Shown: piece after piece, positions 26,790 to 36,738 of the stretch
Layout: every line of letters begins with the position of its first letter
How positions within the stretch are numbered: position 1 is the first letter of the stretch
Source of the DNA: Oleispira antarctica RB-8
GTDB lineage: Bacteria > Pseudomonadota > Gammaproteobacteria > Pseudomonadales > Oceanobacteraceae
Assembly (NCBI GenBank): GCA_000967895.1
Contig: FO203512.1
Span: 124,001-188,000, forward strand
Reading direction: 5' to 3'
DNA: 64,000 nt
The notes under the pieces: generated by a model
Databases searched by the model: none
The model's input: only the letters and a program-made list of their open reading frames with translations
Told to the model about the DNA's origin: nothing
Position numbers and translations under genes: made by a program

Positions 26790-27449
26790 CTAAGCATCTC
26801 GTAGGCTGATGATAGGCCAGCCATTGCGAGTAGCCGTGTCAGTTAATATTTCATCTGCGTTTACTGCAATTGGCTTATCAACCAAATTTAATAGGGGCAG
26901 ATCGTTATGAGAGTCACTATAAAAGAAAGCGCCTGTTAAATTCATCTCTTTTTCTTCAAGCCACATTTCCAGGCGGGTCACTTTACCTTGATGGAAGCTT
27001 GGAATACCCGTTATCCCTCCGGTGTATTGACCATTAATTATTTCCGGCTCTGGGGCAATGAGATCATCAAAACCTAATAGTGTGGCGATAGGACGAGTAA
27101 TAAAAGCGTTGGTTGCCGTGATGATTAACATATCGTCACCAGACTGTTGATGTCTTGCAATCAAGTCACGTGCTTTTTGAGTAATTAAAGGCTTGATGCG
27201 GTATTCAATAAACTCTTCCCGCAATGACAACATAGAGGCCAATGAGTTTTCTGTCAGAGGCTTAAGCGCAAAGGTAAGATATTCATTAATATCTAGGCCG
27301 CCTGCCTTATATTGTTCGTAAAAATAGTTGTTTTGCTTTTCGTAGTGGCTCGGGTCCACAATTTTTTTATCGACTAAAAACTGCCCCCAAGCATGGTCAC
27401 TATCGCCCGATAAAAGAGTATGGTCTAAATCAAAAATCGCCAATGCCAC
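26790..27449 (-). CDS. HAD-superfamily phosphatase (SerB-like, subclass IB)
   Basis: A 219-residue HAD hydrolase. Seen: motif I FDLDHTLLSGDSD with the nucleophile Asp, motif II IITATNAF, a Lys in GKVTRLEMWL, and motif III SDSHNDLPLL. HAD-IB members include phosphoserine phosphatase and 1-acylglycerol-phosphate-type phosphatases; the substrate here is undefined. The frame can start at a TTG five codons further out, but the GTG at 27449 gives the typical ALAIFDLDHTLL beginning. It is divergent from rppH, as the homologous pair is in Pseudomonas (the PA0335/PA0336 region), and is the first gene of a likely HAD-imelysin-HDOD unit. Confidence 0.88.
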   Translation of the reverse strand: MALAIFDLDHTLLSGDSDHAWGQFLVDKKIVDPSHYEKQNNYFYEQYKAGGLDINEYLTFALKPLTENSLASMLSLREEFIEYRIKPLITQKARDLIARHQQSGDDMLIITATNAFITRPIATLLGFDDLIAPEPEIINGQYTGGITGIPSFHQGKVTRLEMWLEEKEMNLTGAFFYSDSHNDLPLLNLVDKPIAVNADEILTDTATRNGWPIISLRDA

Positions 27450-27647
27450 CGTGAAAATCCTCAATATGAATATCAGTCGCTATTCTAATGGCTAGCGCGC
27501 TGGCTGTCGTCTGTTTAATGAGTAGACTGTGAGAACGGTTGAGATATAACCAAGCAGAGGTTAAATCGTTACGATATACAGGTATTACTTGACCTTTGGC
27601 GCAAAATACGCAAATTTGGAGGCATTAGATTTTATCAGGATGGCATT

Positions 27648-28142
27648 GTGATTGATGAGGACGGCTACCGTCCCAATGTAGGTATCATCCTGTGTAACAA
27701 ACAGGGTGATGTGCTTTGGGCGCGGAGAATTGGTCAAGATGCCTGGCAGTTTCCTCAGGGAGGGATTAAAGATCATGAATCCCCTGAAGATGCGCTTTAT
27801 CGCGAGCTAGCGGAAGAGGTTGGCTTAAAGCGGGAAGATGTTGAAGTGCTAGGCAGTACTCGGGGCTGGTTACGCTATCGTTTGCCACGGCGAATGATCC
27901 GTTATAACAGTAAGCCTGTGTGCGTTGGCCAAAAACAAAAATGGTATTTATTACAGCTAATCAGTGATGATGAGCAAATCAATGTAGATGCCACCGACAA
28001 ACCGGAGTTTGATGGCTGGTGTTGGTCGAGCTATTGGTTTCCTTTAGGTCAAGTTGTATCTTTTAAACGAGATGTCTATCGACGGGCATTGAAAGAGCTA
28101 TCACCGAAGATTGTTCGGTTACAAAAACAAGTAGAGTCTTAA
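27648..28142 (+). CDS. rppH: RNA pyrophosphohydrolase
   Basis: Nudix enzyme that removes pyrophosphate from the 5' end of mRNAs and so triggers RNase E decay. 164 residues. Seen: the N-terminal [16 protein letters not shown], close to E. coli RppH, and the Nudix box from [20 protein letters not shown] onward, which fits GX5EX7[17 protein letters not shown] and [16 protein letters not shown] are also RppH-specific. Start codon GTG with AGGA 8 bp upstream. It is followed 44 bp later by ptsP, a pairing conserved from E. coli to Pseudomonas. Confidence 0.96.
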   Translation: MIDEDGYRPNVGIILCNKQGDVLWARRIGQDAWQFPQGGIKDHESPEDALYRELAEEVGLKREDVEVLGSTRGWLRYRLPRRMIRYNSKPVCVGQKQKWYLLQLISDDEQINVDATDKPEFDGWCWSSYWFPLGQVVSFKRDVYRRALKELSPKIVRLQKQVES

Positions 28143-28186
28143 CTGTACGCCATAAAAACGAAAACTTAACAGCGGTAATATAAGAG

Positions 28187-30463
28187 ATGTTGGACACACT
28201 CAGAAGCATTGTGCAGGAAGTAAGCGCAGCGACAGACTTAAGTGATGCACTTAAGGTTGTTGTCACGCGTATTCGCAATGCTATGCATACTGAAGTGAGT
28301 TCGGTGTATCTTTATGATTCAGAGGCTAAGCGCTATGTACTTATGGCGACAAAAGGCCTGAATCAAGATGCGGTTGGGAAGGTGAGTTTGGGTTCATCTC
28401 AGGGCTTAGTCGGTTTAGTCGGTTCTAGAGAAGAGCTTATTAATACCGAAGATGCTCCGGGACATCCGCGTTATCATTATTTATCGGAAACGGGGGAGGA
28501 TAAGTATCATTCTTTCCTCGGTGTACCGATTATTCATCACCGACGCCTAATGGGCGTATTGGTTGTTCAGCAGCAAGAACGTCGTAAGTTTGATGAAAGT
28601 GAAGAAGCTTTTCTCGTTACCATGTCAGCTCAGTTGGCTGGCGTTATTGCGCATGCAGAAGCAACGGGTAATATCGCGGCCGCCGCGAAAGCGACAAAAA
28701 CACCGAAAGAAGCCCGTTTTAGTGGTGTGCCAGGTGCTCCTGGTGTGGCTATTGGGACTGCGGTTGTTATCTACCCTGCAGCAGATTTGGCCAGCGTGCC
28801 GGATAAGTTTGCCGATAATATAGAACAAGAAATTGAGCGTTTTGAAACGGCGCTGATTGCAGTACGACGTGACATTCGCTCCGTTGGTCAAAAATTATCG
28901 AATGAATTACGGCCAGAAGAAATGGCCTTATTTGATGTCTATCTGAATATGCTAGATGACCGTGCGTTAGGCGCAGAAGTCATTATAAAAATTCGTGAAG
29001 GTGCTTGGGCACAAGGTGCCTTGCGCCAAGTTGTACAGAGATACATTGGTCACTTTGAATTGATGGATGATGCGTATTTGCGTGAGCGTGCCGCTGATAT
29101 TCGTGATCTTGGGGTGCGTATTTTAGCGTACCTACAAGAGACCGAAGGTCTAGGACAAGTCACCGAATACCATGAAAATACAATCTTGGTGAGTGAGGAA
29201 CTAACCCCAGCGATGCTCGGCGAAATTCCAACCGATAAACTGAAAGGTTTAGTCTCGGTAAAAGGTTCTTCTAACTCACACGTTGCGATTCTTGCTAGGG
29301 CAATGGGCATTCCCACGATTATGGGGGTGGTTGATGTACCTTATGCTCAGCTTGATGGTCTAGAGTTAGTGGTTGATGGTTATCGTGGCCGTATTTATTC
29401 GCAGCCATCAGATCAACTGCGGAAACAGTATCAAAGAATTTATCTGGAAGAGCAGGCACTTAATAAGGATTTAGAATGCTTACGCGATGAGCCCGCGATA
29501 ACACTAGATGGTTATCGGATACCTTTATGGGTTAATACCGGTTTGATTACCGATGCGGTACGTAGCCGTGATCGCGGTGCTGAGGGTGTGGGCTTATACC
29601 GCACCGAAGTCCCTTTTATGATGAAGGACCGCTTTCCGAGTGAAAAAGAACAAACAGAAATTTATCGCCAACAGCTAGAAACCTTTGCGCCTAATCCTGT
29701 GACTATGCGCACATTGGATATTGGTGGTGATAAGTCGTTACCTTATTTCCCGATTAAAGAAGACAATCCTTTCTTAGGCTGGCGTGGCATTCGAGTCACT
29801 CTCGATCATCCTGAGCTGTTTCTGTTGCAAATAAAGTCGATGTTGAAGGCGAGTGTCGGCTTAAATAATTTACGCATTATGCTGCCGATGATTACCAGTG
29901 TGGGTGAGGTTGATGAGGCTTTACACCTTATCTATCGCGCACATGCTGAGGTTGAAGAAGCGGGGCATAAAGTGAAAATGCCGCAGGTCGGCGTCATGAT
30001 CGAAGTGCCGGCATCTGTCTATCAAATCAGTGATCTTGGCCAGCGTGTTGATTTCTTATCGGTGGGCAGTAATGATCTGACCCAGTATTTATTAGCGGTA
30101 GATCGTAACAATCCTAGGGTTGCTGATCTTTATAATTCTTTCCATCCTGCCGTATTAACGGCACTGTACAAGATTGCGCAAGATGCCAAGGCGATTAATA
30201 AGCCAGTGAGTATTTGTGGTGAGTTGGCCGGTAATCCTGCAGGAGCAGTTCTTCTTATGGCGATGGGTTATGAGATGCTGTCGATGAACTCCTCAAATCT
30301 ACCTAAAGTGAAGTCGGTCATCCGAGGTGTCACACAGGTATGGGCACAAGAATTATTAGCCGAAGTGATGCAGTTGGAAAATGCTCAAGTGATCACGGCC
30401 ACGGTTGAACTTGCGCTTGAAAAGGTCGGTCTAGGGCGGATGATTGGTCCCGGTCGCAGTTAA
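28187..30463 (+). CDS. ptsP: PEP-protein phosphotransferase PtsP (enzyme I-Ntr)
   Basis: First enzyme of the nitrogen-related PTS, passing phosphate from PEP to NPr (PtsO). 758 residues. The N-terminal GAF domain (about 1-165) senses glutamine or another small ligand in characterised homologues. Next come the enzyme I N-domain (GVPGAPGVAIGTAVV), phospho-acceptor His365 in GSSNSHVAILARAMG, and the PEP-binding TIM barrel with GLYRTEVPFM, LDIGGDKSLPYF, GSNDLTQYLLAVDRNN and ICGELAGNP. Its TAA is immediately followed by the reverse-strand stop of the next gene (TAATTAA), so the two converge with no spacer. Confidence 0.95.
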   Translation: MLDTLRSIVQEVSAATDLSDALKVVVTRIRNAMHTEVSSVYLYDSEAKRYVLMATKGLNQDAVGKVSLGSSQGLVGLVGSREELINTEDAPGHPRYHYLSETGEDKYHSFLGVPIIHHRRLMGVLVVQQQERRKFDESEEAFLVTMSAQLAGVIAHAEATGNIAAAAKATKTPKEARFSGVPGAPGVAIGTAVVIYPAADLASVPDKFADNIEQEIERFETALIAVRRDIRSVGQKLSNELRPEEMALFDVYLNMLDDRALGAEVIIKIREGAWAQGALRQVVQRYIGHFELMDDAYLRERAADIRDLGVRILAYLQETEGLGQVTEYHENTILVSEELTPAMLGEIPTDKLKGLVSVKGSSNSHVAILARAMGIPTIMGVVDVPYAQLDGLELVVDGYRGRIYSQPSDQLRKQYQRIYLEEQALNKDLECLRDEPAITLDGYRIPLWVNTGLITDAVRSRDRGAEGVGLYRTEVPFMMKDRFPSEKEQTEIYRQQLETFAPNPVTMRTLDIGGDKSLPYFPIKEDNPFLGWRGIRVTLDHPELFLLQIKSMLKASVGLNNLRIMLPMITSVGEVDEALHLIYRAHAEVEEAGHKVKMPQVGVMIEVPASVYQISDLGQRVDFLSVGSNDLTQYLLAVDRNNPRVADLYNSFHPAVLTALYKIAQDAKAINKPVSICGELAGNPAGAVLLMAMGYEMLSMNSSNLPKVKSVIRGVTQVWAQELLAEVMQLENAQVITATVELALEKVGLGRMIGPGRS

Positions 30464-31006
30464 TTAAGAACCCCATTGGCGTACACGGCCAACGTCTAAA
30501 TGAATAAATCCACTTTTGGGGTAATAGCCAACGCCGCCACTTTTAAGGGCGAGCGCGGCTTTTCTGACCTGTCTTAAATTAATACCTGGAATACGAATAT
30601 CAATCGCCTTGCCTTGCATGTGCAGGCTGCGCTTTGCTACGCCATGCCCCATTGCTCGTAGCTTCTCATTGGTTTTCGGTGAGCGGTAGCCTGATATTAT
30701 TTCAATCGCTTGGTTGGGTTTAAACAACTGCTGTAAGGTATGAATATCATCTAATAACGTACGACTGATTAACGTTGATTCACCACTGCGGTGATCGCGC
30801 AGTAAATGATCCAATTCGTCTAGGCCTTGCTGATCATATTGACCTGCGTGTTGAAATGTCGTTTTAACGAACTCACCGGTATGAATATTGTAAAGGTGAA
30901 GTTCTTTATCGATCTCTAACTCAGGTGTTTTATTCGCGAATGCGGCTGGTACGATGACACTGCCAGTTATGGCTGCTGCGCTGCGCAAAAAAATACGTCT
31001 ATTCAT
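30464..31006 (-). CDS. YcbK/MepK-like murein peptidase (DUF882), Tat-exported
   Basis: A 180-residue protein with a twin-arginine signal (MNRRIFLRSAAAITG) followed by a hydrophobic stretch ending in AFA. The mature part is an M15-type peptidase: HMQGKAID gives the H-x6-D zinc ligands and FIHLDVG the second His, and GYRSPKTNEKLR precedes them. In E. coli the homologue MepK cleaves LD (3-3) crosslinks in peptidoglycan. It is directly downstream of a YcbB-like L,D-transpeptidase on the same strand, the same pairing as E. coli ycbB-ycbK, so a maker and a cutter of 3-3 crosslinks are paired here. Confidence 0.88.
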   Translation of the reverse strand: MNRRIFLRSAAAITGSVIVPAAFANKTPELEIDKELHLYNIHTGEFVKTTFQHAGQYDQQGLDELDHLLRDHRSGESTLISRTLLDDIHTLQQLFKPNQAIEIISGYRSPKTNEKLRAMGHGVAKRSLHMQGKAIDIRIPGINLRQVRKAALALKSGGVGYYPKSGFIHLDVGRVRQWGS

Positions 31007-31170
31007 ATAATGCCCAATTATTATTTGAAACCATGCGGGTATTCATTTGAGTAATAAGGCGGGCAGTATGCCAATTCTTAAAAGGAATAAAATCGATAAC
31101 TTTAATAGCATGCCTAAAAGACAGTTAAGACATGTGTGAGTTATATCAATAGACAGAGAGACGCTTATCT

Positions 31171-32976
31171 TTAAAGTGAAATCGCTGCTTGTTGAGAGCG
31201 TGCAAGGCTGCCAATGAGATCACGCTGGTAAACATCGTCACGAATTTGTAACTTACCACTATCATCAACCCAGGTTGTCCAGTACATAAGATAAACCGGG
31301 ACGGGTTTTTGTAGTCGAATGTGTGTGGTTCGGTTTTGCGAAATCGCTGAATCGATATTGCTGCGGTTCCAACCTTGCTGCCCAGCAATCAGTTTTTCTG
31401 CCAATAACTTAGGCTGCTCTACCCGAATGCAGCCTGAGCTGAGTGCTCGCATATCACGGGTAAACAATTCTGGGTGGTTAGTATCATGGAGATAGATGGA
31501 TTTGTCATTGGGCAGCACAAACTTCACATCTCCGAGTGCATTTCCGTTACCTGCCTTTTGCACTAAACGGTAAGGGAAATAGCGCGGGCTCATTTTTTTC
31601 CAATTGATATCTTTTGCTGACGCATATTGATCAATGCCTTTTACGCTCGCAACAAGACTAAAGCCTTTACGATCAAGGTATTTAGGGTCACGTTTAATTT
31701 GCGGCAAGATGTCGCCAATCGCAATGCGTCGTGGCACTGACCATGTGGGCGCTAGAACAATAGTACTTACGGTTTGAATTAAGACCGGCGTACGACGAAG
31801 AGGGCGGCCAGTGATGATTTTCATATCTAGGCTAGTTTTATCTCCCTCTTTATACTGTAAGCGAAAATCAGCCATGTTTACCATGATGTGACGATTGCCT
31901 AGCGTTGGAGGAAGGTGACGCCAGCGCTTCATATTTAAAGCGATTTTCTGCGCCATGTGATATGGCGAAATGTTTAACGCGGCGAGGGTTTTAACATCTA
32001 TTTTTCCGGATATGGGTAGCTGGAATCGCTGCTGAAAATTCTTTATACCTTCAACCAAAGCACTATCGAACTTGAAGCTGGGTTGGTCGAGGTCATACTG
32101 ATCGGTTGCGCGTGGGGATTCCATAAGCAAAGGTTTGTTATTAAACAGCCAAGCAAAGGTGCTGGGCTTTAAATCAGCATATTGGGTTAATAACCAACGA
32201 ATATGAGGAACTAAGCGGTGGCTTTGATCGCCTTCAATACGAAACTCAGAAGGAAGTGCATACCATTTGCCTTGATTCACAATGTTTTGATAATGAATAA
32301 GTTGCTTGCGCAAAGCTTGGTAGCCTTTATGGTTTGGGGTGAGCTGATTGATTAGCTCACCTAGCTTATCTTCGCTCAGGCTTTGTTTTAGCAGTTCAAT
32401 AATGTCACCAGAGCTCACGCTATGGCCATCAACTTGTGTGACGGCTGATACTTTGCGATAAGTTGGGTGATCAGACTCTCCCATATCGGGCAATAGCTCT
32501 TGATTAAGAGCTTGTTGCGCAAAGGTGATAAAGGCGTCTGTTAATAATACGTCGACGGCAGTGGCTTGCTTAGGCCGATTCGATAATTCATGGATTTCCC
32601 GTAATAACGCTTGTAGGGAATAACCATATTCACGCCAATGATCAGCGGAGGTTTCACGTAAAACTTGGACTAACGATTCACCCGCAGGGGTGAGTTCATA
32701 GCTGTCCATCCAAATTGGCTGATAATCGCGGCGCAGATAAAAAGGTTCAATGTCGCGCACATGCTTTAACCGGACTTCTCCTGCAACTTGGCGGGCAGAA
32801 TCAATCAACCAGTACTCCATATATTTTTGCGCCACTTTGGGTGGCATATAAGGTTTTGTATTAATCGTGGCAGCGAGGGCTGCAAATAATAACAGTGCGC
32901 AGAAAGCCGCTATCGCAGTTGGGTGCAATAGGCGCTTTTTTGGAGTGTTAGACTGTGCGTTTAATATTTGGCTCAT
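31171..32976 (-). CDS. L,D-transpeptidase, YcbB/LdtD type
   Basis: Periplasmic, membrane-anchored enzyme that makes 3-3 peptidoglycan crosslinks. 601 residues: N-terminal anchor helix (about 20-40), a helical scaffold, a peptidoglycan-binding-like segment (ALVEGIKNFQQRFQLPISG), and the YkuD domain from about 375. That domain has LAPTWSVPRRIA, a His in SIYLHDTNHPELF, and the catalytic Cys516 in ALSSGCIRVEQP. The length is close to E. coli LdtD (615). It lies 164 bp upstream of the DUF882 peptidase, same strand. Identity is firm; the exact paralogue name is by homology. Confidence 0.92.
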   Translation of the reverse strand: MSQILNAQSNTPKKRLLHPTAIAAFCALLLFAALAATINTKPYMPPKVAQKYMEYWLIDSARQVAGEVRLKHVRDIEPFYLRRDYQPIWMDSYELTPAGESLVQVLRETSADHWREYGYSLQALLREIHELSNRPKQATAVDVLLTDAFITFAQQALNQELLPDMGESDHPTYRKVSAVTQVDGHSVSSGDIIELLKQSLSEDKLGELINQLTPNHKGYQALRKQLIHYQNIVNQGKWYALPSEFRIEGDQSHRLVPHIRWLLTQYADLKPSTFAWLFNNKPLLMESPRATDQYDLDQPSFKFDSALVEGIKNFQQRFQLPISGKIDVKTLAALNISPYHMAQKIALNMKRWRHLPPTLGNRHIMVNMADFRLQYKEGDKTSLDMKIITGRPLRRTPVLIQTVSTIVLAPTWSVPRRIAIGDILPQIKRDPKYLDRKGFSLVASVKGIDQYASAKDINWKKMSPRYFPYRLVQKAGNGNALGDVKFVLPNDKSIYLHDTNHPELFTRDMRALSSGCIRVEQPKLLAEKLIAGQQGWNRSNIDSAISQNRTTHIRLQKPVPVYLMYWTTWVDDSGKLQIRDDVYQRDLIGSLARSQQAAISL

Positions 32977-33160
32977 ACCATTGAGTATGGACGTAATACT
33001 GAGAAGGGGTGGTCAAATTAGACATTAGTTTTTAGATATTTTTGTTACTAAATGCAACTATTTTCAGAAAATTCATTACATGTCAGAATTCAGTGAGTGT
33101 TCATGGAGCCTAATTGTAAAGAGGGTAAATACTGCCAAAATACTGTTGCTTACATATTGA

Positions 33161-33925
33161 TCAATCTTGTAGGCGGTATTGTTTAAATCCCCCTTCTGTA
33201 CCATCCTTTAACCAGCTTACTTCTTCTATGCAGAGGCCATTTTTACTGATCGTGAGGCCTGTGCTACAGCGAGTACCATAATTTGGGGTAATGATTTTTT
33301 CACACGATAGAAGGCGCTCCATTTCTAGGTCAATGCCAGTATCGGGTAGTAACGCATCATCGGCAATGGTTGTTGACGATAATAAGCGGCACAGAGAAGC
33401 TTGATCATTAGGGTGCTGCTTCAGCCAAGCAGTGAGTGTGTGTTTAGCACTTTCCAGTTTGGGCCACGGCGTATCCAGTAAGCCATTGCTCAGGCCGTAT
33501 AAGCCAGGTGTAAGTACGCGGGCTGGCTCACCGGATGCGTTTGAGTAATAACCCAGTTGCTGAGAGTCCGCTACCAGCAAGTTGTAGCCTGCATACAGAG
33601 CTGAGCTTTCCTCTAGGGTTTGTAGGTATTCTAATGCTGAAACTTTTGAGGTTAGAAAGTCGAGGACAAGCTTACCGCGTGAAATCGGATTTTCAGGCCC
33701 CCGTTTACCCATGTCACGATGATTCGTGAGGGCGGCAAAACGACCGCTTTTATGAACACCTAACCAGCTGCCTCCTTGGCTTAAATCTTTACCTGCATAA
33801 ACCCCTTCGGCCTCTGACCAGGCATGCAGTGCCTGTGTTGGACGATACTGAAACTCATCACGATTAGCACTGAGTATGAGTCGATCATCCGCATCGGGTT
33901 GCCATTGAAAGGTAATTAAGCACAT
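33161..33925 (-). CDS. NRDE-family (TANGO2-like) protein
   Basis: A 254-residue protein starting MCLITFQWQPD with the hallmark SANRDEFQYRPT near residue 19. Cys2 would be the N-terminal nucleophile after Met removal, in the Ntn-hydrolase style. Later segments GGSWLGVHKSGRFAALTNHRD and GLSNGLLDTPWPKLESAK are also family-typical. TANGO2-like proteins occur in bacteria and eukaryotes and have been linked to haem and lipid handling; the biochemical role is unsettled. It is divergent from the TauE-type permease, 92 bp apart. Confidence 0.88.
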   Translation of the reverse strand: MCLITFQWQPDADDRLILSANRDEFQYRPTQALHAWSEAEGVYAGKDLSQGGSWLGVHKSGRFAALTNHRDMGKRGPENPISRGKLVLDFLTSKVSALEYLQTLEESSALYAGYNLLVADSQQLGYYSNASGEPARVLTPGLYGLSNGLLDTPWPKLESAKHTLTAWLKQHPNDQASLCRLLSSTTIADDALLPDTGIDLEMERLLSCEKIITPNYGTRCSTGLTISKNGLCIEEVSWLKDGTEGGFKQYRLQD

Positions 33926-34017
33926 GGGTATTCACTCTCTAAATAGTAGCAGCAGTTTATCTCAGCTTCGGCCATAATGTCGGCGCTTTGTCGTAACAAT
34001 TTAAGGTTGAGGGCAGT

Positions 34018-34803
34018 ATGACATTTTTGGTGTATTTATTAGTAGGTTCTGCGGCGGGATTATTAGCGGGATTATTTGGTATTGGTGGTGGGCTAGTGAT
34101 TGTGCCGGTACTGGTGATTACTTTTGGACTAATGGGAATCAGTGAGCAAGTATTAACTCACATGGCGTTAGCAACTTCATTAACAACCATTATTTTTACG
34201 TCACTTAGCTCGGTGAAAGAGCATCATGCACACGGTGCGGTAGACTGGAAACTAGTCCGTTGGATTGGTAGCGGAATTATTATTGGCACGGCTACTGGGG
34301 TTTTCTTATTAGCGGATGTCGCTGGTGATACCTTGCAGCTGGCGATTGGTGTATTTGCTTTGCTTATGGCGGCGAAAATGGCCTTTGATATTAATCCAGG
34401 ATCTACCCGACAGGTGCCTGGAACCCCTGGCTTAATTGCGTCGGGCGGCATCATAGGTTTTGGCTCGGCTTGGTTTGGTATCGGTGGTGGGTCTTTTACG
34501 GTGCCGTTTTTAACTTGGGTGAATGTGCCGATGAAGCGCGCAGTGGCAACGGCCGCAGCTTGTGGTTTACCGATCGCGCTAACGGGCGCTGTGGGTAATA
34601 TCTTTACCGGTTGGGGAAATGTAGATTTGCCAGAATGGACGACGGGTTTTGTTTATTGGCCAGCGGTATTGGGCATTGTTTTGACCAGCGTGCCGTTTGC
34701 TAAAGTTGGGGCGAAGCTAGCGCATAAACTGGATGCTAAATTGCTCAAGCGCGGTTTTGCTTTGCTGTTATTAATCGTCGGTTTGAAGTTTTTATTGGCT
34801 TAA
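34018..34803 (+). CDS. TauE/SafE-family sulfite/anion permease
   Basis: A 261-residue integral membrane protein with about eight hydrophobic helices. Two family repeats are visible: GLLAGLFGIGGGLVIVPVL near the N terminus and GFGSAWFGIGGGSFTVPFL near the middle, the duplicated GIGGG motif of the TauE/SafE (DUF81) family. Substrates of characterised members are sulfite or sulfonate-type anions; here it is unknown. It lies upstream of lgt, 77 bp apart; the same order (permease-lgt-thyA) is found in Pseudomonas. Confidence 0.87.
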   Translation: MTFLVYLLVGSAAGLLAGLFGIGGGLVIVPVLVITFGLMGISEQVLTHMALATSLTTIIFTSLSSVKEHHAHGAVDWKLVRWIGSGIIIGTATGVFLLADVAGDTLQLAIGVFALLMAAKMAFDINPGSTRQVPGTPGLIASGGIIGFGSAWFGIGGGSFTVPFLTWVNVPMKRAVATAAACGLPIALTGAVGNIFTGWGNVDLPEWTTGFVYWPAVLGIVLTSVPFAKVGAKLAHKLDAKLLKRGFALLLLIVGLKFLLA

Positions 34804-34880
34804 TACAATTGATCCACACAGATGAATGGAATCAGCGCGGCATTCGAGTACAATCGGGGCGCTAAATAAGGAAGCTATAG

Positions 34881-35720
34881 ATGTTAACGTATCCAGATAT
34901 CGATCCCATCGCGTTGTCCATTGGGCCTATTGCAGGCTATGGGCCTTTAGAAATTCATTGGTACGGTTTGATGTACCTGATTGGTTTTGCGGCGGCTATG
35001 CTGCTGGCCAATTATCGCGCTAAGCAGCCCGGTTCAAATTGGACTAAAGATCAGGTTAGTGACTTAATCTTCTATGGTGCCATGGGAGTCATTCTAGGTG
35101 GCCGTGCGGGCTATGTTTTATTTTATAATTTTGGTCAGTTCCTAGATAACCCAGTTTGGTTATTTCAAATTTGGACGGGCGGCATGTCGTTCCACGGTGG
35201 TCTGCTTGGGGTGCTGGTGGCGTTATGGTTATTTGGGCGCAAATATAAAAAAGGCTTCTTTGAAGTGGCTGATTTTACCGCGCCGTTAGTACCTATTGGT
35301 TTAATGACAGGTCGTATCGGTAATTTTATCGGTGGCGAACTCTGGGGTCGTGTGACTGATGGCCCTTGGGGTATGGTATTCCCAGGTGGTGGTCCAGATC
35401 CGCGTCATCCTTCTCAGTTATATCAAGCAGCCTTGGAAGGGTTGGCACTGTTCTTAATCGTATGGTGGTTCTCTAGTCGACCTCGCCCGCAAAAGGCCGT
35501 AGGTGCGGTATTTATGATCGGTTACGGTTGCTTCCGTTTTATTGTCGAATTTGTACGTCAGCCCGACTCGCACATAGGCTTTGATTTATTCGGTTGGATG
35601 AGCCGTGGTCAGTTGCTTTCGGTACCGATGGTCTTATTCGGAATTGCCTTATTGTGGTGGTCTTATAAGCAGCAAGATCAGCTACAGCCTATTGTCACGG
35701 CTAAAAAAAGCGTTAAGTAA
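34881..35720 (+). CDS. lgt: Prolipoprotein diacylglyceryl transferase
   Basis: Inner-membrane enzyme that attaches diacylglycerol from phosphatidylglycerol to the lipobox cysteine of prolipoproteins, the first step for the many lipoproteins in this window. 279 residues, about seven transmembrane helices. Seen: [34 protein letters not shown] with the essential His, and the Lgt signature [17 protein letters not shown] with the essential Arg and Asn. A potential overlapping ATG upstream is in another frame. thyA follows 57 bp later. Confidence 0.97.
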   Translation: MLTYPDIDPIALSIGPIAGYGPLEIHWYGLMYLIGFAAAMLLANYRAKQPGSNWTKDQVSDLIFYGAMGVILGGRAGYVLFYNFGQFLDNPVWLFQIWTGGMSFHGGLLGVLVALWLFGRKYKKGFFEVADFTAPLVPIGLMTGRIGNFIGGELWGRVTDGPWGMVFPGGGPDPRHPSQLYQAALEGLALFLIVWWFSSRPRPQKAVGAVFMIGYGCFRFIVEFVRQPDSHIGFDLFGWMSRGQLLSVPMVLFGIALLWWSYKQQDQLQPIVTAKKSVK

Positions 35721-35777
35721 TAATTTTTATCGATCCATGACTGGTCGAGTTGATAGAAGAATTTTGAGGTTAAGTGA

Positions 35778-36629
35778 ATGAAGCAATATTTAGATTTATG
35801 TCAGCGCATTGTTGATCACGGTGAATGGGTTGAAAATACGCGTACGGGTACGCGCTGTTTAACGGTGATTAATGCTGATCTAGAATACGATGTTGCTAAT
35901 AATCAGTTTCCTATGATCACGACGCGTAAAAGCTTTTACAAATCGGCCATTGCTGAATTACTGGGCTATTTACGCGGCTACGATAATGCAGCGCAGTTTC
36001 GTGAAATTGGCTGCAATACCTGGAATGCCAATGCCAATGAAAATCAGGCTTGGTTGAACAATCCTCACCGTAAAGGTGAAGACGACATGGGCCGTGTTTA
36101 CGGCGTACAAGGCCGTTCTTGGATGCGTCCAGACGGTACACAGTTAGATCAGTTAAAGAAGGTGGTTGATAACCTTTCAAACGGTATCGATGATCGCAGT
36201 GAAATTGTGACCTTCTATAACCCTGGCGAATTTGAAATGGGTTGTCTGCGTCCTTGTATGCATACTCATACGTTCTCGCTACTGGGTGACACACTGTACT
36301 TAACCAGCTATCAGCGTTCATGTGACGTGCCATTAGGGCTGAACTTTAATCAAGTTCAAGTCTATGTTTTTTTAGCGCTGGTGGCGCAAATTACCGGACA
36401 CAAGCCGGGCAAGGCGTACCATAAAATTGTTAACGCTCACATATATGACAACCAGCTCGAACTGATGAAAGACGTACAGCTAAAGCGCACGCCTTTCCCA
36501 TCGCCTCAGTTGCGCATTAATCCTGAGATCAAAACGTTAAAAGACATTGAAGACTGGGTGAGTGCAGATGATTTTGAGGTTGATGGTTACCAATGCCACG
36601 ATCCGATCAAATACCCTTTTTCAGTCTAA
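35778..36629 (+). CDS. thyA: Thymidylate synthase
   Basis: Methylates dUMP to dTMP using 5,10-methylene-THF, giving dihydrofolate that FolA recycles. At 283 residues it is longer than the 264-residue E. coli form but standard for a second ThyA subgroup. Seen: [10 protein letters not shown] near the N terminus (phosphate-binding Arg), [12 protein letters not shown], the catalytic cysteine region [11 protein letters not shown], the [14 protein letters not shown] signature, and the C-terminal [13 protein letters not shown]. folA lies 1.9 kb further on the same strand, with an EAL gene between them. Confidence 0.95.
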   Translation: MKQYLDLCQRIVDHGEWVENTRTGTRCLTVINADLEYDVANNQFPMITTRKSFYKSAIAELLGYLRGYDNAAQFREIGCNTWNANANENQAWLNNPHRKGEDDMGRVYGVQGRSWMRPDGTQLDQLKKVVDNLSNGIDDRSEIVTFYNPGEFEMGCLRPCMHTHTFSLLGDTLYLTSYQRSCDVPLGLNFNQVQVYVFLALVAQITGHKPGKAYHKIVNAHIYDNQLELMKDVQLKRTPFPSPQLRINPEIKTLKDIEDWVSADDFEVDGYQCHDPIKYPFSV

Positions 36630-36738
36630 GATTATAATTTAAAACCCTTGAATAATTCGTGTAATTTATTATTACCTAGCCTTTAAGTTGAAAATTAGAG
36701 TCTATACTTAATCTTAATCGAAGCAGTATAGACCTAAC